From Bacteriovoracaceae bacterium (GTDB taxonomy: Bacteria > Bdellovibrionota > Bacteriovoracia > Bacteriovoracales > Bacteriovoracaceae): DNA of 39,520 nt. Shown piece after piece: positions 23,832 through 31,337 of the stretch. The notes under the pieces were generated by a model. It did no database searches and was not told the origin of the DNA. It saw only the letters and a list, made by a program, of their open reading frames with translations. Where the stretch lies: positions 1-39,520 of the forward strand of contig CANHJD010000005.1 in the NCBI GenBank assembly GCA_947461145.1. The letters are read 5' to 3'. The translations under genes and the position numbers were made by a program. Every line of letters begins with the position of its first letter. The stretch's first letter is position 1.

Positions 23832-24983
23832 ATGATACTTTTGGATGAACGTAAATTCATTGACTTAGAGTTAGAAGCCCAAGGTTTTGGGATTTTTGAT
23901 TTTTATGACGGGCATCAGATTTTGGACATGAAATCACTTTGTGACCAACCGTTGAGCAAGAGAGCCGATGTACTTTTAGTTGATACTTCCACAGTTTTAA
24001 ATCATCCGGAACTTCATGAGCAATTTAAGATTATTTTAAATACTTTTCTTGGAGTTATTTTTTTTCATGAGGAAAAAAATTTAAAAGCTCAGGACTGGGT
24101 TAGGGATCAAGCCGGTTTTCTTCCAAAAATTATTGGTGATTATGCTTTACCAATGCCTCAACTTCAGTGGACGTTACTGACGAATCAATTACAGTTCCTT
24201 TGGAATTTATTAGACGAACAAAAAAAATTACAGAATCACATTGTAAAATTCAGTCAAGACTTAGATGTTACCTTGCAATCAGCAGAGAATGAGATGTTGA
24301 AAGCAAAAAAACTGCATGATTTATTAATTCCAAAAAGGAATGATGAAATTAAGGGTGTAACATTTTTAAACAAGTATGCCGTTGGTGATGGTGGGGGAGG
24401 AGAATTTTACGATCTTCTTCAATTTGGTCAGAAGGTTTATCAGATATTTATTAGCTCACAGTCTTATCTTATTTCCAGTTCTTTGGTGGGAATATTAAAC
24501 CAGCACAAACAAAAAGATTTTTCACCTTTAGCATTCATTCAAGATGCTCAGAATGAAGTTCAGGTCATAAATAGTTCAAAAAAGAAAAAATCAGAGGTTG
24601 AAGTTGTTGTCCTAGAATTAGACACGTCTGTTCTTTTATTGAAGGCCTATGGGTGGGGAAAAATGAAATTATTTTGCCTCCAAAAGGGCGAGATTGATTT
24701 AGGTTTGCCACGTACTCAAGGAGCTGATTCAAATATTCTTCATCAGCTAGAAAAAGGTGAGAAAATTATTTTGTTATCATCTGGCTTCGTTTTTAACTGG
24801 TATGAAGGAAAAATAAATAAAGATTTATATTCATTTTTAAAAAATCATCAACAGCTTGCATTGAACGATCTTATGAACGAGATGTTTTTACAACTAAGCC
24901 TCGTGAAGGATTCCGAATTTCTAACTAAAGATGCAAGTGTTGTTATGATGGAGGTAAATAGACATGCAATACATAAAATCTAG
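23832..24983 (+). CDS. SpoIIE/PP2C-like protein with degenerate metal site (possible pseudophosphatase)
   Basis: A 383-residue protein. The first ~110 residues look like a receiver-type alpha/beta fold (ADVLLVDTSTV) without the usual phospho-acceptor context, followed by a coiled coil (about 120-165). The rest resembles the SpoIIE-type PP2C phosphatase: LHDLLIPK, VGDGGGGEFYDLL (184-196), LEKGEKIILLSSG (306-318) and KDASVVMMEV (366-375). Where active enzymes have G-G-D-F-Y-D, this has Glu191; where they have G-D...T-D-G, this has GE and S-S-G (316-318). Loss of these metal-binding Asp residues suggests weak or no catalysis. AAGGTG lies 6 bases before the ATG. Its last 20 bases overlap the next gene. 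Confidence 0.78.
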   Translation: MILLDERKFIDLELEAQGFGIFDFYDGHQILDMKSLCDQPLSKRADVLLVDTSTVLNHPELHEQFKIILNTFLGVIFFHEEKNLKAQDWVRDQAGFLPKIIGDYALPMPQLQWTLLTNQLQFLWNLLDEQKKLQNHIVKFSQDLDVTLQSAENEMLKAKKLHDLLIPKRNDEIKGVTFLNKYAVGDGGGGEFYDLLQFGQKVYQIFISSQSYLISSSLVGILNQHKQKDFSPLAFIQDAQNEVQVINSSKKKKSEVEVVVLELDTSVLLLKAYGWGKMKLFCLQKGEIDLGLPRTQGADSNILHQLEKGEKIILLSSGFVFNWYEGKINKDLYSFLKNHQQLALNDLMNEMFLQLSLVKDSEFLTKDASVVMMEVNRHAIHKI

Positions 24984-25605
24984 TTTCCTTGCTCTTGTTA
25001 TGATTAGTGGGTCTGTACTGGCCCAGACAAGATTTAGCTCAAAAAGCTGTCTCGATTCATCTTATAAAATGAAGATGGTTCAAAAAGGTCCCTTGTTTGG
25101 ACTTTTAAAACAGGAATTTGTGATTGATAAAAAAAATTGTATTGTTCACATTACTCACAAAAAGTATTTTCCAAGAGAGTGGGTTATTGATGTTTGCCGT
25201 GAGCCTGTTCACATCAAGGTGACTTCTGCCACTGGTGTTGATGTTGCAAAAAAAGAAGGGGATTGTTTAAAGAAAGATAATTCACGGGACACCAGTGATT
25301 TCTGCTCCCAGTATTTTACAATGATGGATGTCATTCAGGATGATGGATTAATTTTTGCTGAAGGTGATAGGGATAATCTTTATTCTGACCATGGTAGAAC
25401 CTATTGTAGCTATCTTCTTTTGAAAAAATATCTTAACGAATCTGTTATTTTTAGCCGTTATACAGAAGTTCCGGATATTTTCTTAGAGCAAAAGAAAGAT
25501 GTTCCTGCGACTGTTGTTCCTTCTTTACCTGTACAACCAGGAAAGACAGAGGAACAACAGTCGAACGTAAGTTTACCGAATGAAATAAAAACAGCAATCT
25601 TCTAG
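24964..25605 (+). CDS. Secreted protein of unknown function
   Basis: No family recognised. A 213-residue precursor with a signal peptide (MQYIKSSFLALVMISGSVLA, then QTRF). The mature part has several cysteines (SKSCLDS, KKNCIV, DVCREP, GDCLKK, DFCSQY, TYCSYL), fitting a disulfide-bonded periplasmic or extracellular protein, and ends in a Pro/Val/Gln-rich tail. The tail is encoded by a long inverted repeat at 25508-25563. The gene starts inside the end of the SpoIIE-like gene (20-base overlap; ATGGAGG is the probable ribosome-binding region), so the two are likely co-expressed. It overlaps the convergent trans-sulfuration gene by four bases. Confidence 0.75.
   Translation: MQYIKSSFLALVMISGSVLAQTRFSSKSCLDSSYKMKMVQKGPLFGLLKQEFVIDKKNCIVHITHKKYFPREWVIDVCREPVHIKVTSATGVDVAKKEGDCLKKDNSRDTSDFCSQYFTMMDVIQDDGLIFAEGDRDNLYSDHGRTYCSYLLLKKYLNESVIFSRYTEVPDIFLEQKKDVPATVVPSLPVQPGKTEEQQSNVSLPNEIKTAIF
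25508..25563. repeat. Long imperfect hairpin at the 3' end of a secreted-protein gene
   Basis: CGACTGTTGTTCCT (25508-25521) and AGGAACAACAGTCG (25550-25563) are exact 14-bp reverse complements. Inside, TCTTT pairs with AAAGA and CCTG with CAGG around TACAAC, interrupted by a one-base and a three-base bulge. No T tract follows on the plus strand. It sits 40 bases before the convergent gene ends. Confidence 0.7.
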
Positions 25606-26753
25606 ACCATACTAAATGCGGTTTGAAGATCTTGGATCAGATCCTCTTGATCTTCAATACCGACGGAAAGTCTGATGAGATTATCATAAATTCCAAGCTG
25701 CTCTCTAACTGCCTTTGGAATGGATGCGTGAGTCATTATTGCTGGGTGATCTACCAAGCTTTCGACCCCTCCCAAACTTTCTGCTAGAGAAAAGAGTTTC
25801 ACATTTTCAAGAAACCTTCTTGATTCATCAATTCCACCCTTTAAAAAGAACGTAATCATTCCCCCAAAACCTTTCATCTGCTTTTTAGCAAGATCATGCT
25901 GAGGGTGGGATTTTAGTCCAGGATAGACGACTCTCTCAACTTTTGGATGAGATTCAAGGAAATCAGCAATTTTAATTGCATTTTGTTCATGGGCCTTCAT
26001 CCTCACGGCAAGAGTCTTTATCCCTCTCAGGACAAGCCAGCTGTCAAAAGGCGATTGGCACGGTCCAATTGCATTTTGGTAAAAGAATAGTTTATCCCTT
26101 AGTTCTGAGGAGTTCATCATCACTGCGCCACCAACCACATCAGAATGACCATTGATAAACTTAGTCATCGAGTGCAGAACGATGTCAGCTCCCAGATCCA
26201 AAGGATTCTGGAAGAATGGGCTCATAAAAGTGTTATCAACAACAACAAGTGAATTTGATTTTTTTGCTAATTTTGAAATTGCAGCAATATCAGAAATTTT
26301 CAAAAGAGGATTTGTTGGAGTCTCTAGCCAGATGAGTGCAGGTTTAAAAGATTCAATTTCTTTTTCAAGATTTTTTAAATCTGTTGTATCTACAAATTTA
26401 TAATCATGAATTTCTGGGAAAACCTTAGAAAATAGACGGTATGTTCCACCATAGACATCATCACCACAAAGAATTTTCGAACCCTTTGGAAGCATATGCA
26501 TAATCAAGCTTGATGCAGAAAGACCGCTTGCCGTAACTAGGCAATGTTTCGCATTCTCAAGTGAAGCGAGGCATTCCTCTAGTCTTGATCTTGTGGGGTT
26601 GTGTGATCTTGTGTATTCATAACCTTTATGCTCGCCTGGCGAAGACTGTACATAAGTAGAGGTTTGATAAATTGGAGGCATGATCGCTCCAGTTGTCGGA
26701 TCAGGTTCTCCACCCACATGAATCACTTTGGTTTCAAATTTCATTTCTTTCAT
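25602..26753 (-). CDS. Trans-sulfuration PLP enzyme (cystathionine gamma-synthase / gamma-lyase family)
   Basis: Cytosolic pyridoxal-phosphate enzyme of the Cys/Met metabolism family (383 residues, normal). Features: YEYTRSHNPTRSRLEECLASLE near the N-terminus, VTASGLSASSLIMHMLPKGS, WLETPTNPLLKISD, VVDNTFMSPF and the PLP lysine K198 in HSMTKFINGHSD. The C-terminal LAESLGGVESLVDHPAIMTH is shared by gamma-synthases and gamma-lyases, so I do not choose between MetB and a gamma-lyase. Being downstream of gshA favours cysteine supply for glutathione. I choose ATG 26753 because GGAG lies 6 bases before it; a TTG one codon upstream is also open. It is the last gene of a six-gene minus-strand operon. 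Confidence 0.92.
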   Translation of the reverse strand: MKEMKFETKVIHVGGEPDPTTGAIMPPIYQTSTYVQSSPGEHKGYEYTRSHNPTRSRLEECLASLENAKHCLVTASGLSASSLIMHMLPKGSKILCGDDVYGGTYRLFSKVFPEIHDYKFVDTTDLKNLEKEIESFKPALIWLETPTNPLLKISDIAAISKLAKKSNSLVVVDNTFMSPFFQNPLDLGADIVLHSMTKFINGHSDVVGGAVMMNSSELRDKLFFYQNAIGPCQSPFDSWLVLRGIKTLAVRMKAHEQNAIKIADFLESHPKVERVVYPGLKSHPQHDLAKKQMKGFGGMITFFLKGGIDESRRFLENVKLFSLAESLGGVESLVDHPAIMTHASIPKAVREQLGIYDNLIRLSVGIEDQEDLIQDLQTAFSMV

Positions 26754-26756
26754 CAA

Positions 26757-27986
26757 TTACTCCATTAACTCTTTCATTTCATATGAAGCTGCCAAAGTAG
26801 AAAGGCGAGCGATCACTGAGTAGACAGCTTCTTTTATTTTATGATCAAAATCTTGTTTGATATCTGAAAGGCACAGCTTTTGATAAATCATGCCTTGAGC
26901 ATTTAAATTTGCTTGGGTTCCTTTCAGAGGATTTGCACGCATAAATCCTCCTGAGCTTTTCCCATTGATAAGATAAATGGTTACTTCTGCTGGAGCGTCA
27001 TTGAGTTTTACAACTGTTTCAACTCCTTCCTGAACAAGAACAGAGGTGAACTTGAGCTTGTTTTTCCCAATATCCATTTTATTTCTAACCTTGCGGTTCA
27101 TATTAATAATTTCTTCACCTGAGGATACAACAGAAATCCCCATACCATAAGTCCCTTGAGATGCTTTAACAAAGACCGATGATCCCTTTGGCAGTTCGGA
27201 GAGGACACGATCTACTTCTGCGCCAAGAGAATCTAGACCTTCTTTTGTATTGAAGTCCACGTTCTCAACTGCTGCAAAATGTGCCTGGATAAGATCTGGT
27301 CTTATATCAAAGTGTTTGCAAAATTGGTCTGCAATCTTTTGATACCATTTAAAATGGAGGTTCTTTTGACGCTTATACCAGCCTACAAAAGGAGTAGGCA
27401 GGACGGGAGTTTTTACATCACCCCAGTTAATTTCTAGTGGATTGGATTGGTCATTATTTAGAACAATTAGATCAACGTTCTTGTTGCCATTTTTAATTTG
27501 GAATTGACCATCAATAATTTGAGAGTGAAATATTTCAATTAAATATCCAGATTGAGATTCAAGTTGAATTTTTCCATCTTGTGATTCTTGGAAAAGTTCT
27601 GTCTCTGGTGAAAAAATAACAACTTCAACACCTGACATCTCAAGAGTTGATTTAAGTTTGAAGAGGTGATCAAGATAGAACTTATTTTTGGTGTGAGACT
27701 CAGGTATTAATCCTACGCATTTGATATTTGGATTAATCTTCTGGAAAGCTTCTTTGAAGCGGTCTGCGCAGTGAAGAAGGTCACGACTGCAAAGATTATT
27801 GAAACCTGCCGGATACATATTATGATCAACTGGTGCAAACTTGAATTGACTTTCACGAACGTCCACACTTGAGGTAAGAGGTTGGGGTAGCTTAGACTGC
27901 TCAAGATCCAACCAATCATTAATCTCATTCCAGTGATGACAGAAAAAGTCTTCTAGCTCTGCTTTATTATTAATTTTATGTGCCAT
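26757..27986 (-). CDS. gshA: Glutamate-cysteine ligase (ATP-grasp-like, proteobacterial GshA)
   Basis: First step of glutathione synthesis: ATP-dependent joining of glutamate and cysteine. At 409 residues it fits the GshA family (Pfam 'Glutamate-cysteine ligase', PF08886), known from Acidithiobacillus and Xanthomonas-type bacteria and different from the E. coli enzyme. Recognisable blocks are DVRESQFKFAPVDHNMYPAG (start of the enzyme core), VGWYKRQKNLHF, FVKASQGTYGMGISVV (nucleotide loop) and INGKSSGGFMRAN. I choose ATG 27986 (MAHKINNK); the open frame extends to 28013. It overlaps the upstream ATPase gene by 11 bases. No glutathione synthetase (GshB) is visible in the window. Confidence 0.88.
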   Translation of the reverse strand: MAHKINNKAELEDFFCHHWNEINDWLDLEQSKLPQPLTSSVDVRESQFKFAPVDHNMYPAGFNNLCSRDLLHCADRFKEAFQKINPNIKCVGLIPESHTKNKFYLDHLFKLKSTLEMSGVEVVIFSPETELFQESQDGKIQLESQSGYLIEIFHSQIIDGQFQIKNGNKNVDLIVLNNDQSNPLEINWGDVKTPVLPTPFVGWYKRQKNLHFKWYQKIADQFCKHFDIRPDLIQAHFAAVENVDFNTKEGLDSLGAEVDRVLSELPKGSSVFVKASQGTYGMGISVVSSGEEIINMNRKVRNKMDIGKNKLKFTSVLVQEGVETVVKLNDAPAEVTIYLINGKSSGGFMRANPLKGTQANLNAQGMIYQKLCLSDIKQDFDHKIKEAVYSVIARLSTLAASYEMKELME

Positions 27987-29016
27987 AGTTATTCCAGCTT
28001 TTTGTAAGGTCATTCACATGCTCTAAAGGGTCGCGACTCATAATTTCTGGAAATTCGAGCACAATAGGGAAATTTGCTTTTAAATTTTTTTTCAATTCTT
28101 TTTCTCTACCTTCAAGTGAGTTTTTTATCGCTAAAAGTTTAGAGTCTGATGGGTTCCATTCATTCATTTCTTTTTCTAGGCATTTATTTAAGACAAGAAA
28201 ATGATCGTGATGGATGAAGTGGGCCGCATGGGCCTTCATTTCTATTGCTTCTTGAGCCTTGCCTTGTTCAACAGAAGTAACCAAAAACCAGTTACACTCT
28301 GATCTGGATTTTAGTCGATCTTGAAGATTAAGCCCCTTTAGAAAGGCATCCCTTGATTGATAGATAATTTGCACGGCCTGAATAAAATCATCAATAAACT
28401 TGGCATCAGTCACTCGCTGTAGGTAGCTTAACAATTTCTTCATACCACCTGAAATGACTTTATTAATTAGGCCAACACCAAACATCTTTTTTCCTGCCGT
28501 TGCAGTCTTTGTTCCAATAAAACTAAAAATTTCAACAAAGCTCTGGTCAAAAAAAGATTTAATTTTATTAATGCCTTCCAGGAAGTCTAAAAAATGAGCA
28601 CCAGGAGGAGTATCTAAAACGATGACATCATACTTACCAGACTCAAATTGCATCTGAACTTCAACTAACGATAAAATTTCATTCATTCCTCCATAGGGTT
28701 TAGAAAGAATTTTTACAATCCGGTTTGAAGCGAGGTCAGGAGTTTTATTACTTAGGGCCATCCTTTGAATTGTTTTTTCTGGAGACATCAAAAGTGCATC
28801 CAGTTTTATTTTATTGATTTCAACCGTCGTGACCTCTCCTTCAAAATCGCCAGTGAGACCAAGAAGATCTTTAAGACGTTTGGCAGGATCGATTGTGACG
28901 AGCAGAACCCTTGATCCTTTACTGGCCAAATTAAGAGCGCGAGAAGTTGCAAGAGTGGTTTTTCCAACCCCTCCAGTTCCACAAAAAATTTCAAACGACT
29001 TGTTTTGAATTGTCAC
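27976..29016 (-). CDS. ArsA/GET3-like ATPase, copy 1
   Basis: A 346-residue P-loop ATPase of the ArsA/GET3 class. The N-terminal deviant Walker A is CGTGGVGKTT (12-21); then VLLVTIDPAKRLKDLLGL (the ArsA/GET3 'TDPA' switch region), the Walker B strand VIVLDTPPGAHFLDFLE, and a helical middle part with EGINKIKSFFDQS. It begins with GTG at 29016 without a clear Shine-Dalgarno, 9 bases after the preceding gene, which suggests translational coupling. GET3 proteins insert tail-anchored membrane proteins and ArsA drives arsenite export. No arsenic pump or reductase is nearby, so arsenic resistance is not supported. It is probably a partner of the adjacent copy 2. Confidence 0.85.
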   Translation of the reverse strand: MTIQNKSFEIFCGTGGVGKTTLATSRALNLASKGSRVLLVTIDPAKRLKDLLGLTGDFEGEVTTVEINKIKLDALLMSPEKTIQRMALSNKTPDLASNRIVKILSKPYGGMNEILSLVEVQMQFESGKYDVIVLDTPPGAHFLDFLEGINKIKSFFDQSFVEIFSFIGTKTATAGKKMFGVGLINKVISGGMKKLLSYLQRVTDAKFIDDFIQAVQIIYQSRDAFLKGLNLQDRLKSRSECNWFLVTSVEQGKAQEAIEMKAHAAHFIHHDHFLVLNKCLEKEMNEWNPSDSKLLAIKNSLEGREKELKKNLKANFPIVLEFPEIMSRDPLEHVNDLTKSWNNYGT

Positions 29017-29025
29017 TTTAGAAGT

Positions 29026-29847
29026 CTATATGAGTTTTGAGAGAGAACCTACTAAATCCATCTCAATATCTTTTGAATGGGACAGGAGAGAGTGAGGCAG
29101 AACGCATTGCATCTGGTCTTTATACTCCTCAAGCAGCGCCTTCTCATTTAGGATTTTTTCCTTTAACCCAGGTGGCAAATCCAACAGGTTTTGCTCAAGT
29201 AAAGGATAAAGACAATTATTGACCGTTATATCAACTTCAACTGGAGTTCTTTGTTTTAGGCCTGCTTTGAGCTCTACGGCCTCCTGCCAGGACATTTGGC
29301 TAGGTAGGCTGACGACATTTATCTTGGTGTAGCTCGGATCATTTAGCCGAGAGAGCATTTTGTGGGTATCTTCAAAAATTACACCGGATTCAAAAATTTG
29401 CTGAAAGTTTGTAGTTGATTCCACCATCGTTAGAGCATGACCTGAAGCCGGGGCATCTAGCACAATAATCAGGTTTGGATTTTCTTTACCTAGTTCAAGA
29501 ATTTTTCCAAGATAAATAAGATAATTGAAGCCAGGAACCATGTTTACCAAGGCCCGGAAAAATGGGGTCTTCACAATCCATCCGGAAATCATTTTAGAGT
29601 TCAATCTCCTCTCAATATAGCCTTTGGCCGCATCTTCTAAGTCGAGATAAATTTCTTTTATTCCATTCCCCACAAATTCGCTTGTGAGATCATGGTGAGT
29701 TTCACTGAGGGATTGGTTTTTAAAAGTAAGGTAAGCAGCATCTGAACCATTATTAACCAGATACCTTACAAACGCCTTGCTGAGTGTGGATTTCCCTACG
29801 CCGCCTTTTCCGGTGAAAATGTAGAGGCGGCGCAAGTTCGTTGCCAT
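29026..29847 (-). CDS. ArsA/GET3-like ATPase, copy 2 (short, diverged)
   Basis: A 273-residue relative of the preceding ATPase. Walker A FTGKGGVGKSTLS (11-23) is intact with the signature lysine. The Walker B region is LIIVLDAPASGHALTMVESTT, typical of ArsA-related partners. It is shorter than copy 1 and the switch region after the P-loop is different (AYLTFKNQSLSETHHDL rather than TDPAK). Two unequal copies side by side are known in delta-proteobacteria and suggest a heterodimer; that is inference. Its ATG overlaps the stop codon of the outer-membrane-protein gene by one base (TAATG). Confidence 0.82.
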   Translation of the reverse strand: MATNLRRLYIFTGKGGVGKSTLSKAFVRYLVNNGSDAAYLTFKNQSLSETHHDLTSEFVGNGIKEIYLDLEDAAKGYIERRLNSKMISGWIVKTPFFRALVNMVPGFNYLIYLGKILELGKENPNLIIVLDAPASGHALTMVESTTNFQQIFESGVIFEDTHKMLSRLNDPSYTKINVVSLPSQMSWQEAVELKAGLKQRTPVEVDITVNNCLYPLLEQNLLDLPPGLKEKILNEKALLEEYKDQMQCVLPHSLLSHSKDIEMDLVGSLSKLI

Positions 29848-30542
29848 TAGAAGAGGTACATTCCAGTAATGAGAAGTTTAAAGTAGTAGCCTTTTATGTC
29901 TGAGCCTTCATCTTGTTTAATGGCAAATGGCCAGTGCATTTGTCCCATTACTCCAACTGCATAATTCTCATTCAGTCTGAGGTCTGCTCCACCACCAAAG
30001 TTTAATCCAAAAGTGACTTTTTTGTCAGACCATGTGTTAGAGCCATTAACAGATCTTTTAGCTTCTGGAAGGTAAAAGCCAAGACCACCCAGGAAATAGG
30101 GTGAGAAGTTATCAAATTCCACTACGCGGGCCTTTACAGAGCCAGTTAGTCCCATGAGCTTCATACGCTCAGAATTATCTTTGTGTTCAGACATATGAGC
30201 ATTGATAAGAAGATCAAATGAATAACTAGCAGCATATGAGTACAAAAGATCCAAGGTAATTTTATCTTCACCAGTTTTAGCATAGTTACCTAGGAGAAAA
30301 GTTTCTCCAATTCCGAAACCAAGCCCATGTTGTTGGATCCTACGAGGCGCCACAGAATGAACTCTTCCGGAAGTTTCATCTTTTTCTAAAGACTCATCTT
30401 CAGCCTGAAGCTGCTTTTTTGTATTGGGTGTTTTTATCTTAAAAGTACGAGGCGTTTCTGTTTGCGCCTGAGAAAGAGGGGACTTAAAAAAACTCATGGC
30501 CACGAGGGCCATGAGTATTAGCATGAAATTTTTGTTACTCAT
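29847..30542 (-). CDS. Outer-membrane beta-barrel-type protein
   Basis: A 231-residue precursor with a signal peptide (ending near SPLSQA, before QTETP), a ~45-residue polar linker and then alternating short strands rich in Gly and aromatic residues (GLGFGIGETFLLG, FSPYFLGGLGFYLP, VTFGLNFGGGADLRL, YYFKLLITGMYLF). The C-terminal phenylalanine is typical of outer-membrane barrels. It most resembles OmpA/OmpW-like eight-strand barrels, but I do not recognise a specific family. It lies between the PhaR-like gene and the ATPase pair, 10 bases after the former. The signal-peptide codons contain a hairpin followed by T7 that has the form of an intrinsic terminator (30486-30516). Confidence 0.82.
   Translation of the reverse strand: MSNKNFMLILMALVAMSFFKSPLSQAQTETPRTFKIKTPNTKKQLQAEDESLEKDETSGRVHSVAPRRIQQHGLGFGIGETFLLGNYAKTGEDKITLDLLYSYAASYSFDLLINAHMSEHKDNSERMKLMGLTGSVKARVVEFDNFSPYFLGGLGFYLPEAKRSVNGSNTWSDKKVTFGLNFGGGADLRLNENYAVGVMGQMHWPFAIKQDEGSDIKGYYFKLLITGMYLF
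30486..30516 (-). terminator. Terminator-shaped hairpin inside the signal-peptide coding region
   Basis: Read on the minus strand: ACTCATGGCC, loop CTCGT, GGCCATGAGT, then six more T before AAG. A perfect 10-bp GC-containing stem and a T tract are exactly the intrinsic-terminator pattern. It lies in codons 9-20 of the outer-membrane protein (I-L-M-A-L-V-A-M-S-F-F-K). It could terminate transcripts from the PhaR-like gene, or act as an attenuator when translation does not cover it. Confidence 0.6.
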
Positions 30543-30551
30543 GAACCTAGA

Positions 30552-30941
30552 TTAGTTCAGAGTCGTTAAATTTTCCATAGAAGAATTCAAATTTGTTGCA
30601 AGGAATGGCATAGCTGCTTCAGTAGTAGCTGGTGTTTCGAAAGTAAGATTCAATTTACCTTCAAGAGCTTGGATATAACCAGTAAGAGTACCTTCCTCAG
30701 AACGAACTACACGCTTAAGAAGCTCAACGTTTCCTGGCTTAAGAGACTTTCTTTCTTGATCAAAAAGAAGTTGGATTTGAGTCATATAAGTAATGTCGTT
30801 CTTAGACTTGTTGTCGATAACTTGGATTTCGTGACCTTCACGGATGATTTGAGCGATTTCCTCTAAAGTTACGTAACAGCTTTGGAAAGTGTCGTAAAGC
30901 TTGCGGTTCTGGTAACGCTTGATGATACGTACGTCTTTCAT
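30552..30941 (-). CDS. PhaR-type (PHA accumulation regulator) DNA-binding domain protein
   Basis: A 129-residue protein. The N-terminal ~60 residues match the PHB/PHA accumulation regulator DNA-binding domain: RIIKRYQNRKLYDTFQSCYV followed by TLEEIAQIIREG and IQVIDNKSKNDITYMTQIQLLF. The rest is helical and polar. In other bacteria PhaR represses phasin and PHA genes and its own gene. Many delta-proteobacteria carry this domain without PHA genes, and none are visible here, so the target is unknown. ATG 30941 has AGGGGAA 6 bases upstream. It is the first gene of the six-gene operon. Confidence 0.88.
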   Translation of the reverse strand: MKDVRIIKRYQNRKLYDTFQSCYVTLEEIAQIIREGHEIQVIDNKSKNDITYMTQIQLLFDQERKSLKPGNVELLKRVVRSEEGTLTGYIQALEGKLNLTFETPATTEAAMPFLATNLNSSMENLTTLN

Positions 30942-30963
30942 GATGTTCCCCTATTTGTGGTTT

Positions 30964-30990
30964 ATACCTTTTAAATCATTTTAAAGGTAT
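30964..30990. promoter_or_regulatory. AT-rich inverted repeat upstream of the PhaR-like gene
   Basis: ATACCTTTTAAA (30964-30975) and TTTTAAAGGTAT (30979-30990) form an inverted repeat with one mismatch and a 3-base centre, 22 bases before the start codon. It could be an operator, perhaps autoregulatory, or a leader hairpin. Confidence 0.45.
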
Positions 30991-31124
30991 ATTAGTTAAT
31001 AACGATTGTTAGTGACGGTTCAAAACCTTGACGCAAAGAAGTTTTGTTTTTGCGCGCCGGTAAGTAACCATCGATTCGCAGGGGGTTTTACTAATCCCAA
31101 TCAAACAAGTCAACCCAGTCAGTC

Positions 31125-31158
31125 AAAAAAAATTCATAAGGAAATAAATTCTTCCTTA
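31125..31158 (-). terminator. Weak minus-strand terminator-like hairpin
   Basis: On the minus strand TAAGGAA and TTCCTTA (31158-31137) pair around an 8-base loop, followed by TGAA and a run of eight T (plus-strand A8, 31125-31132). The stem is only 7 bp and AT-rich. If real, it would end a minus-strand transcript starting somewhere in 31160-31330. Confidence 0.3.
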
Positions 31159-31235
31159 AGACGGTAAAATTTTCCCTTCCTCCTTAAGGTTAAGTTCGTG
31201 ATTTCGACCATTTGCGCAATTTTTCTGAGCCTCAT
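31134..31235 (-). CDS. Possible small basic peptide (33 residues)
   Basis: A minus-strand ATG at 31235 opens a frame ending in TGA at 31136-31134. It would encode a strongly basic peptide beginning MRLRKIAQMVEITNL and containing LRRKGKFYRLKEE. AAAGTG just upstream is a poor ribosome-binding site. The stop codon falls between the hairpin and the T8 run of a terminator-like element. A frame this short can arise by chance. Confidence 0.2.
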   Translation of the reverse strand: MRLRKIAQMVEITNLTLRRKGKFYRLKEEFISL

Positions 31236-31337
31236 CACTTTGGCCGTTATTTTCCCAATTCTCTAAAAAACCTGTGGCCAATGCCGAAAAGCCTATAAAG
31301 AGGCCAACTGAATGGCCCCTACCGAGACAGGATGCCC

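Larger units (their letters stand above)
30942..31337. other. 396-bp intergenic region between the PhaR-like operon and the TPR lipoprotein gene
   Basis: Divergent promoter region. Besides the inverted repeat at 30964-30990 it holds CGCAAA/TTTGCG around 31032-31053, a hairpin plus A8 at 31125-31158, a possible 33-codon minus-strand frame at 31134-31235 and several GGCC-containing direct repeats near 31240-31320. I see no tRNA or recognised non-coding RNA family. Confidence 0.5.

Noticed and set aside
27384..27402. GCCTAC/GTAGGC inverted repeat within gshA
   Set aside because: Six-base arms in coding sequence are expected by chance, and there is no adjacent signal.
27976..29847. Arsenic resistance operon
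   Set aside because: ArsA-like ATPases are present, but there is no ArsB/Acr3 pump, ArsC reductase or ArsR regulator nearby, and the second copy lacks the usual ArsA switch sequence.
30552..30941. Polyhydroxyalkanoate synthesis cluster
   Set aside because: Only the PhaR DNA-binding domain is seen; no synthase, phasin, PhaA or PhaB gene occurs in the window.
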